A stretch of 64,000 nt of DNA, from contig NZ_AEUY02000003.1 of the NCBI RefSeq assembly GCF_000188035.1, positions 62,001 to 126,000 of the forward strand, read 5' to 3'. Both the position numbers and the translations under genes were made by a program. The DNA comes from Streptococcus pseudoporcinus LQ 940-04. GTDB lineage: Bacteria > Bacillota > Bacilli > Lactobacillales > Streptococcaceae. Numbering within the stretch: position 1 is the first letter of the stretch; each line of letters starts with the position of its first letter. This document shows positions 58,314 to 64,000 of the stretch, piece by piece. A model generated the notes under the pieces. The model was not told where the DNA came from. It did not search any database and was given only the letters and a program-made list of their open reading frames with translations.

Positions 58314-58607
58314 ATGTTAAAAATGAATCTTGCTAACTTGCAACTTTTCGCCCACAAAAAAGGTGGAGGTTCTACATCAAACGGACGTGACTCACAAGCT
58401 AAACGTCTAGGAGCTAAAGCAGCTGACGGACAAACTGTATCAGGTGGTTCAATTCTTTTCCGCCAACGTGGTACTCACATCTATCCAGGTGTAAACGTAG
58501 GCCGCGGTGGAGATGATACCCTTTTTGCTAAAGTTGAAGGGGTTGTACGTTTTGAGCGTAAAGGCCGTGACAAACGTCAAGTATCTGTATACCCAGTTGC
58601 TAAATAA
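58314..58607 (+). CDS. rpmA: 50S ribosomal protein bL27, with Prp-cleaved N-terminal extension
   Basis: A 97-residue precursor. The N-terminal extension [13 protein letters not shown] followed by [14 protein letters not shown] is the Firmicute form, cleaved by Prp after the phenylalanine-alanine (NLQLFA) site to expose the residues that reach the peptidyl-transferase centre. The ATG at 58314 is preceded by AAGAGAGGAA; a frame opening at 58287 overlaps the prp stop and would disturb that processing. Followed by a terminator. Confidence 0.96.
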   Translation: MLKMNLANLQLFAHKKGGGSTSNGRDSQAKRLGAKAADGQTVSGGSILFRQRGTHIYPGVNVGRGGDDTLFAKVEGVVRFERKGRDKRQVSVYPVAK

Positions 58608-58616
58608 CTATGATTA

Positions 58617-58649
58617 AAAAAACTCTCTGCTTAGATAGAGAGTTTTTTA
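58617..58649 (+). terminator. Terminator after rpmA
   Basis: ACTCTCT and AGAGAGT pair around GCTTAGAT and are followed by T. Confidence 0.9.
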
Positions 58650-58746
58650 TTTGCTAAAGTTTAAGAGACTGCTTACTTTGTTTAGCGTGATGGCTAAACT
58701 TGTGAGAGGATTAGTTTACTAATAGATGCCTTTATAGTGTGCTTTA

Positions 58747-58755
58747 TGGTATAAT
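58747..58755 (+). promoter_or_regulatory. Extended -10 of the LysR regulator and lspA-rluD genes
   Basis: TGGTATAAT (TATAAT at 58750-58755) lies 30 nt ahead of the ATG at 58785. Confidence 0.65.
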
Positions 58756-58784
58756 AGCAGGTACAGGAAAAAAGGATTGAAATA

Positions 58785-59687
58785 ATGAACATTCAACAAT
58801 TACGATACGTAGTTGCTATTGCTAATAACGGAACTTTTCGTGAAGCAGCCAGTAAACTATATGTTAGCCAGCCAAGCCTATCGGTTTCTATCAAAGACTT
58901 AGAAGAAGAATTGGGCTTTAAAATTTTTAATAGAACGACAACAGGTACTGTCTTAACCAGCCAGGGCCTTCTTTTCTACGAAAAAGCATTGGAAGTAGTG
59001 AAGTGTTTTGATTCCTTTGAAAAACAATTTTCCGAAGCGGAATACGATCAAAATGAGTTCTCACTTGCCAGTCAACATTATGATTTTTTAGCACCTATCA
59101 TTGCCGAATTTGCAGAAAAAAATAAAGGACATAGGCGTTTACGTTTATTTGAAACGACAACAATCCAAATTTTGGATGAAGTGGCACAGGCAAATAGTGA
59201 AATTGGAATTATCTACCTAAACTTGCAAAATCGCAAGGGGCTTTTTCAACGGATGGAAAAGCTAGGATTAGAGTTCATTGAATTAGACAACTTTCAAACA
59301 CACGTTTATTTAGGTCAACACCATCCCTTAGCTCATAAAAAGAGCCTCATGATTGAAGAACTAGAGGGCTATCCTATTGTCAAATTTACACAGGAAAAGG
59401 ATGAGTACCTCTATTATTCTGAAAATTTTGTTAATATAAATGAGACGGAGACCATCTACAATGTGACTGATCGAGCGACATTAAATGGCATCTTAGAACG
59501 AACCAATGCTTTTGCAACAGGTTCTGGTTATATTGATCAAGCATCTGTTAATGCTATAAAAGTTATTCCTGTAACTAACCATTTGGACAATAAAATGGTA
59601 TATGTTAAACGTAAAGATCGTCATTTATCGCCGGCTGCCTTAGCTTTTATTGCTTTATTGAAGGATTATTTAAAGAGTTATCAGTAG
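58785..59687 (+). CDS. LysR-family regulator (CpsY/MtaR-like)
   Basis: A 300-residue LysR-type transcription factor. The N-terminal winged helix-turn-helix spans about residues 1-60 (LRYVVAIANNGTFREAASKLYVSQPSLSVSIKDLEEEL), then a linker and the two-lobed effector domain. It corresponds to the CpsY/MtaR family, which controls methionine transport, sulfur metabolism and envelope-related traits in streptococci. Position directly upstream of lspA is typical. Ligand and regulon here are unknown. The gene is 10 nt from lspA and probably co-transcribed with it. Confidence 0.85.
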   Translation: MNIQQLRYVVAIANNGTFREAASKLYVSQPSLSVSIKDLEEELGFKIFNRTTTGTVLTSQGLLFYEKALEVVKCFDSFEKQFSEAEYDQNEFSLASQHYDFLAPIIAEFAEKNKGHRRLRLFETTTIQILDEVAQANSEIGIIYLNLQNRKGLFQRMEKLGLEFIELDNFQTHVYLGQHHPLAHKKSLMIEELEGYPIVKFTQEKDEYLYYSENFVNINETETIYNVTDRATLNGILERTNAFATGSGYIDQASVNAIKVIPVTNHLDNKMVYVKRKDRHLSPAALAFIALLKDYLKSYQ

Positions 59688-59696
59688 AAAGAAAAC

Positions 59697-60143
59697 ATGA
59701 AATTTATTAAATTATTACTGGTCAGTTCAGGCCTTATTATCTTAGACCAAGTCAGTAAATGGTGGATTGTCGGTCATATTGCCTTAGGTGATGTTAGACC
59801 ATTTATTCCTGGAGTTCTTAGTTTGACTTATTTGCAGAATCGCGGAGCTGCCTTTTCAATCTTGCAAAATCAACAATGGTTTTTTGCTCTTATGACAATT
59901 GTAGTTATTGGCTTTGCTATTGTTTACTATTTAAGGGCTAAAAAAATGCCTATCCTGAAAGAATTTGCCCTTATTTTGATTATTTCTGGTGGAATTGGTA
60001 ATTTTAGTGATCGTCTACGCTTAGGTTATGTAGTGGATATGATTCACTTAGATTTTATGAATTTTGCTATTTTTAATCTTGCAGATTCTTATTTATCTCT
60101 TGGTGTTCTAATGTTAGTACTTATCTTATGGAAGGAAGATTGA
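59697..60143 (+). CDS. lspA: Signal peptidase II (prolipoprotein)
   Basis: A 148-residue membrane aspartic protease that removes signal peptides from lipoproteins. Four hydrophobic segments are visible; the two catalytic aspartates lie in [14 protein letters not shown] and [11 protein letters not shown], and LDQVSKWW and NRGAAFSIL are family motifs. It would process the lipoprotein at 28845 after lipid addition. Its 3' end is followed 2 nt later by the RluD-like start. Confidence 0.97.
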   Translation: MKFIKLLLVSSGLIILDQVSKWWIVGHIALGDVRPFIPGVLSLTYLQNRGAAFSILQNQQWFFALMTIVVIGFAIVYYLRAKKMPILKEFALILIISGGIGNFSDRLRLGYVVDMIHLDFMNFAIFNLADSYLSLGVLMLVLILWKED

Positions 60144-60145
60144 AA

Positions 60146-61045
60146 ATGAAAGTTATAATAAAAGAGGCTGGCCTTCGTCTGGATAAGGCATTAGCAGAGA
60201 CTACCGATTTATCACGCAGTCAGGCTAATGAACAGATAAAAAAAGGGTTGGTTTTGGTCAATGGCCAAGCTGTCAAAGCTAAATATAATGTTAAGAGTGG
60301 GGATAATATTACCTATCAACTTCCAGAAGAAGAAGTTTTAGACTATCAAGCTGAGAATTTACCTATTGATATTATTTATGAGGATAGTGATTTGGCAATT
60401 ATTAATAAAGCGCAAGGGATGGTTGTTCATCCGTCAGCCGGCCATTCCTCTGGTACTTTAGTTAATGCTCTTATGTACCATATTAAAGATCTATCTTCTA
60501 TAAACGGGGTGGTTAGACCGGGTATTGTCCACCGAATTGATAAAGATACTTCTGGTTTATTGATGGTTGCTAAAAATGATAAAGCTCATCAAGTCTTAGC
60601 TGAAGAATTAAAAGCAAAAAAATCCTTACGTAACTATTTGGCTATTGTGCATGGCAATTTACCAAACGATCGAGGCATGATTGAAGCTCCGATTGGTAGA
60701 AGCGAGAAAGATCGTAAGAAACAATCTGTTACTGTAAAAGGTAAGGACGCTGTAACCCGTTTTACGGTTTTAGAAAGATTTGGTGATTACACCCTTCTTG
60801 AGTTGAGTCTCGAAACTGGGCGAACTCACCAAATCAGAGTTCACATGGCTTATATCGGTCATCCGGTAGCAGGCGATCCTTTATATGGGCCACGTAAAAC
60901 CTTGAAGGGTAATGGCCAATTTTTACATGCCCAAACCTTAGGTTTGACTCACCCCTCTTCGGGTGAATTAATGACCTTTTCAGCGGAGCCGCCGGCTATT
61001 TTTTTAAAAAGGTTAGAGCAATTAAGACAAGAGGCTCACAAATAG
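60146..61045 (+). CDS. rluD: RluD-family 23S rRNA pseudouridine synthase
   Basis: A 299-residue pseudouridine synthase with an N-terminal S4 domain (about 13-70) and a catalytic domain. The catalytic aspartate is in VHRIDKDTSGLLMVAKN, and GRTHQIRVHMAYIGHPVAGDP is the family motif. RluD modifies helix 69 of 23S rRNA. The start ATG 60146 has AAGGAAGATT upstream; an earlier ATG at 60128 lies inside lspA. It is the last gene before the PyrR leader. Confidence 0.93.
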   Translation: MKVIIKEAGLRLDKALAETTDLSRSQANEQIKKGLVLVNGQAVKAKYNVKSGDNITYQLPEEEVLDYQAENLPIDIIYEDSDLAIINKAQGMVVHPSAGHSSGTLVNALMYHIKDLSSINGVVRPGIVHRIDKDTSGLLMVAKNDKAHQVLAEELKAKKSLRNYLAIVHGNLPNDRGMIEAPIGRSEKDRKKQSVTVKGKDAVTRFTVLERFGDYTLLELSLETGRTHQIRVHMAYIGHPVAGDPLYGPRKTLKGNGQFLHAQTLGLTHPSSGELMTFSAEPPAIFLKRLEQLRQEAHK

Positions 61046-61077
61046 GGTCACTATTCCTAAAAAAAATAAAAATTAAC

Positions 61078-61106
61078 TTGTTTTTCGATTGGTATTTTGC
61101 TATACT
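61078..61106 (+). promoter_or_regulatory. Promoter of pyrR-pyrP
   Basis: TTGTTT (61078-61083) and TATACT (61101-61106) are spaced by 17 nt, with TG at 61098-61099. It starts 33 nt after the RluD-like stop. Confidence 0.8.
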
Positions 61107-61111
61107 GTTAG

Positions 61112-61235
61112 AAATTCGATATTCCTTTAAAACAGTCCTGTGAGGCTGTCAAGGAGACCGTCAAGACAGAAATGCATGCTTTTTCTTGTATGCTATTATT
61201 TTGTAGGATCTCCTTGTTTGAGGAGATTTTTTTGT
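61112..61235 (+). ncRNA. PyrR-binding attenuator leader
   Basis: A 5' leader ending in a terminator hairpin: ATCTCCT and AGGAGAT (61209-61227) followed by seven T. Upstream the sequence CAGTCCTGTGAGGCTGTCA (about 61133-61151) contains the PyrR-binding loop pattern TCC.G.GAGGCT, and its arms can alternatively pair with AAGGAG, the 5' part of the terminator region, as antiterminator. With UMP bound, PyrR would stabilise the anti-antiterminator and stop transcription of pyrR-pyrP. Confidence 0.85.
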
Positions 61236-61247
61236 TGCACTATTTAG

Positions 61248-61778
<531 letters not shown>

Positions 61779-61792
61779 GAAAAGGGGTAAAA

Positions 61793-63052
61793 ATGAAGGA
61801 TGTTTTGTATGATGTAGAGGAAATGCCAAAGGCGGGTCTCCTTTTTGGTCTCTCATTTCAGCATTTATTTGCTATGTTTGGTGCAACGGTTCTTGTTCCT
61901 ATCTTGGTTGGTATCGATCCGTCCGTTGCTCTTTTGTCAAGTGGTCTGGGAACTTTAGCCCACTTAAGTGTAACAAAATTTAAAATCCCTGCTTATATGG
62001 GCTCTAGTTTTGCTTATATTGCAGCAATGCAAATGTTGATGAAAACAGACGGTATCGGGGCTGTTGCTCAAGGAGCAATAACAGGCGGCCTGGTCTACCT
62101 CATTGTTGCTTTGATAGTAAAAGCTGTCGGAAATAAATGGATTGATAGGATTTTGCCGCCGGTAATTGTGGGACCAATTGTGATGGTTATTGGCTTGAGT
62201 TTAGCAACAACAGCTGTAAATAGTGTTATGCTAAAGGATGGTAAATACGATTTACTTTATCTGCTTATTGGTATGGTTACACTCTTAGCAGTTATTTTCT
62301 TCAATATCTATGGCAAAGGCATCATTGCTATTATTCCCATTTTACTGGGCTTATTAGTAGGTTATATCTTTACTTTGCTTGTTGGACTTGTGACCGGACA
62401 GGAAATCATCAATTTCACACAGGTAGCCCAAGCCAAATGGTTTAGTCTTCCTAGCCTTTCAATTCCATTCTTATCGTATGGCTTTAAATTGTATCCAAGT
62501 GCGATCCTCACAATGGCTCCAATTGCCTTTGTTACAATGACAGAGCATTTTGGGCATGTCATGGTTTTGAATAGCTTAACCAACCGTGATTATTTTAAAG
62601 ATCCAGGCTTAGATAAGACTCTGACTGGTGATGGGCTTGCTCAAATTATTGCTGGATTTTTAGGGGCTCCTCCTGTAACATCATATGGTGAAAATATCGG
62701 AGTTATGGCTTTAAATAAAATTTTCTCAGTCTATGTTATTGCAGGAGCTGCCGTAATTGCTGCTTTACTGAGTTTTATAGGGAAAGTTTCAGCCTTGATT
62801 CAATCCATTCCAGATCCTGTTATTGGAGGGATTTCCATCGCCCTCTTTGGGGTTATTGCCTCAAGCGGCCTAAAAATTCTAATTGAATCAAAAGTTGATA
62901 TGGATAATAAGAAAAATCTTTTAATGACTAGTGTTATTTTAGTATCTGGTATTGGTGGTTTGATGTTGCAAGTGAATGGTCTTCAAATTTCTGGAGTTGC
63001 TTTTTCAACACTATTAGGAATTATCTTATATCAAGTTTTACCTGAAAAATAA
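61793..63052 (+). CDS. pyrP: Uracil permease
   Basis: Proton-coupled uracil transporter of the NCS2 family. The 419 residues contain about 12-14 membrane segments; FQHLFAMFGATVLVPILVG near the N-terminus, SFAYIAAMQML, and MTEHFGHVMVLNSLTNRDYF are NCS2 signatures. AAAGGGG precedes the ATG. It is co-regulated with pyrR through the leader. In some streptococci pyrB and carAB follow, but here a terminator does. Confidence 0.96.
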   Translation: MKDVLYDVEEMPKAGLLFGLSFQHLFAMFGATVLVPILVGIDPSVALLSSGLGTLAHLSVTKFKIPAYMGSSFAYIAAMQMLMKTDGIGAVAQGAITGGLVYLIVALIVKAVGNKWIDRILPPVIVGPIVMVIGLSLATTAVNSVMLKDGKYDLLYLLIGMVTLLAVIFFNIYGKGIIAIIPILLGLLVGYIFTLLVGLVTGQEIINFTQVAQAKWFSLPSLSIPFLSYGFKLYPSAILTMAPIAFVTMTEHFGHVMVLNSLTNRDYFKDPGLDKTLTGDGLAQIIAGFLGAPPVTSYGENIGVMALNKIFSVYVIAGAAVIAALLSFIGKVSALIQSIPDPVIGGISIALFGVIASSGLKILIESKVDMDNKKNLLMTSVILVSGIGGLMLQVNGLQISGVAFSTLLGIILYQVLPEK

Positions 63053-63156
63053 GGATTATAAACGTCAGTGAATTAGCTAGGGTATCTATGGTAGTGATGA
63101 CAGAATACTCACAATCTTATTAAGGACTATAACTCATAACAGACTATTTAGATAAG

Positions 63157-63183
63157 CTAACCATTTTCTTGGTTAGTTTTTTT
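63157..63183 (+). terminator. Terminator after pyrP
   Basis: CTAACC and GGTTAG pair around ATTTTCTT and are followed by seven T. The stretch 63053-63156 ahead of it shows no gene. Confidence 0.85.
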
Positions 63184-63199
63184 CTTACAGAAATGTAAG
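63184..63199. promoter_or_regulatory. Inverted repeat, candidate regulator-binding site
   Basis: CTTACA and TGTAAG are separated by GAAA. Perfect 6-bp arms with a 4-bp centre are typical of a dimeric DNA-binding protein. It lies about 80 nt upstream of the -35 of the efflux adaptor gene. Confidence 0.45.
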
Positions 63200-63275
63200 T
63201 GAAAAGTCCCTTATTACTTGTTATATTAGAATATATCTCAAAGAAATGATATTTTGAGAAAAATATAGTGTTAGC

Positions 63276-63304
63276 TTGACAAGTAGTAGGAAAGCTTTTA
63301 TACT
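63276..63304 (+). promoter_or_regulatory. Promoter of the MacA-like gene with overlapping inverted repeat
   Basis: TTGACA (63276-63281) and TATACT (63299-63304) are spaced by 17 nt, close to consensus. GACAAGTA (63278-63285) and TACTTGTC (63301-63308) form an 8-bp inverted repeat that overlaps both promoter boxes. Confidence 0.75.
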
Positions 63305-63343
63305 TGTCTTATATAATTAATACAATAAACAAAGGGGATTAGG

Positions 63344-64000
63344 ATGGTGAAAAGAAAAAATAGTCAAATGACTAAAAAAACTAAACAAATCATTGCAGGA
63401 GTAACAGTTGCAACACTTGTCTTAATTGGTGGATTTTTATATATACAAGGAAAGAGCCAACTAGCCAGTAAAAAAAGTAAGTCAGATTATTCTGCTGTAA
63501 ATGTAAAAGAAGGAACCATTTCTTCAACAACTTTACTTTCTGGGACAGTGAAAGCTTTAACAGAAGAGTATATTTATTTTGATCAATCAAGGGGGAGTGA
63601 CGCACAAGTAACTGTAAAAGTTGGGGATAAAGTCAGTAAGGGACAACAACTAGTACAATATAACACAACCACTGCACAAGCAGCTTATGATACAGCAAAC
63701 CGAAATCTGAATAAAATTGGTCGCCAAATTAATTATTTACAAACCTACGGCAGACCTATGGCTTCCGCCCAGCTATCGGAAAATGCTAGTCAAGAAACTA
63801 GTGGAGCTGCAAGTAATAGCGGTCAAAGCTCTCTTCAACAACCCTTACAAGAAACCAATGCTAGTTACAATCAGCAATTGCAAGATTTAAATGATGCTTA
63901 TGCAGATGCGCAAGCAGAAGTGACAAAGGCTCAGCAGGCCTTAAATCAAACAGTTGTTACAAGTAGCCATGATGGTACAGTCGTTGAAGTTAATAATGAT
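63344..64000 (+). CDS. MacA-like efflux periplasmic-adaptor-type protein (3' truncated)
   Basis: The first 219 residues of a membrane fusion/adaptor protein of the HlyD/MacA family; the gene runs off the window end. After a basic start (MVKRKNSQMTKKTKQ) comes a transmembrane anchor (about residues 16-35), then the first half of a lipoyl domain (VTVKVGDKVSKGQQLVQY), a coiled-coil hairpin rich in Gln, Ala and Asn, interrupted by a Ser/Gln-rich loop, and the start of the second lipoyl half (SSHDGTVVEVNND). In Gram-positives such proteins work with MacB-type ABC transporters, expected downstream. GGGGATTAGG precedes the ATG. Confidence 0.9.
   Translation, partial: MVKRKNSQMTKKTKQIIAGVTVATLVLIGGFLYIQGKSQLASKKSKSDYSAVNVKEGTISSTTLLSGTVKALTEEYIYFDQSRGSDAQVTVKVGDKVSKGQQLVQYNTTTAQAAYDTANRNLNKIGRQINYLQTYGRPMASAQLSENASQETSGAASNSGQSSLQQPLQETNASYNQQLQDLNDAYADAQAEVTKAQQALNQTVVTSSHDGTVVEVNND

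Overview
The window is a contiguous piece of a low-GC Gram-positive chromosome. Gene content and order (atpAGDC-murA-epuA-endA, pheS-GNAT-pheT, rexB-rexA-rpsU, dnaG-rpoD, a rhamnose cell-wall polysaccharide locus, pepT-ebsA, cmk-infC-rpmI-rplT, aroD-aroC, thiI, rplU-prp-rpmA, lspA, pyrR-pyrP) together with protein similarity recalled from memory point to Streptococcus, most likely the pyogenic group (S. pyogenes / S. agalactiae / S. uberis / S. parauberis / S. iniae neighbourhood). Species cannot be fixed from sequence reading alone. Most genes are housekeeping and lie on the + strand. No tRNA, rRNA, CRISPR array, prophage or intact insertion sequence was seen.

Layout. 1-4.3 kb: the 3' part of the F1Fo ATP synthase operon (atpA cut by the window edge). 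4.4-7.1 kb: a small DUF1146 membrane protein, murA, epuA and the membrane nuclease endA. 7.1-11.4 kb: a T-box-controlled phenylalanyl-tRNA synthetase operon with a GNAT acetyltransferase inserted between the subunits. 11.5-12.9 kb: convergent OsmC-like and zinc-metallopeptidase genes, separated by a terminator that appears to contain a small palindromic insertion. 13.0-20.3 kb: rexB-rexA recombination nuclease and rpsU. 20.5-24.6 kb: mscL, dnaG-rpoD, and a MIP18/SufT-like gene. 24.7-40.8 kb: the accessory region, a rhamnose-type surface polysaccharide cluster (rmlD, two rhamnosyltransferase-like genes, a GacI/GacJ-like polyprenyl-phosphate sugar module, an unrecognised lipoprotein, LicD, an IspD-like cytidylyltransferase, a reductase/epimerase, further glycosyltransferases, a DUF2142-like multispan protein and a flippase), closing with a secreted amidase that carries six ChW-type repeats. 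40.9-45.5 kb: pepT, ebsA, ferredoxin, a LysM protein, cmk and the infC-rpmI-rplT operon with its leader. 45.6-55.9 kb: ltaS (minus strand), an RlmI-like methyltransferase, aroD, aroC, a YlbF/YheA-like gene, gor, a small anchored protein, a cysteine desulfurase and thiI. 56.3-64 kb: capA-like, the L21 leader with rplU-prp-rpmA, a CpsY/MtaR-like LysR regulator, lspA, an RluD-like gene, a PyrR attenuator with pyrR-pyrP, and the 5' part of a MacA-like efflux adaptor cut by the window end.

How the genes work together. The polysaccharide genes form one tightly packed, co-directional set that could assemble, decorate and export a rhamnose polysaccharide. The IspD-like + LicD + reductase trio suggests a phosphodiester-linked (polyol-phosphate-like) substituent, and the GacI/GacJ-like pair with a GT-C-like membrane protein suggests an extracellular side-chain addition step. 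No rgpC/rgpD-type ABC exporter is in the window; a Wzx-type flippase is. Four cis-acting RNA leaders were recognised: T-box(Phe), infC/L20, L21 and PyrR. Two genes (the DUF1146 gene and the RlmI-like gene) have their extended -10 box only 6-7 nt before the start codon, which suggests leaderless mRNAs, and infC appears to use a non-AUG start.

The most speculative but interesting items are the unrecognised 586-residue lipoprotein with a C-terminal membrane segment inside the polysaccharide cluster, the roughly 53-bp palindromic insert flanked by a 7-bp direct repeat inside a terminator, and the leaderless candidates. No clearly new stand-alone biological system was found.
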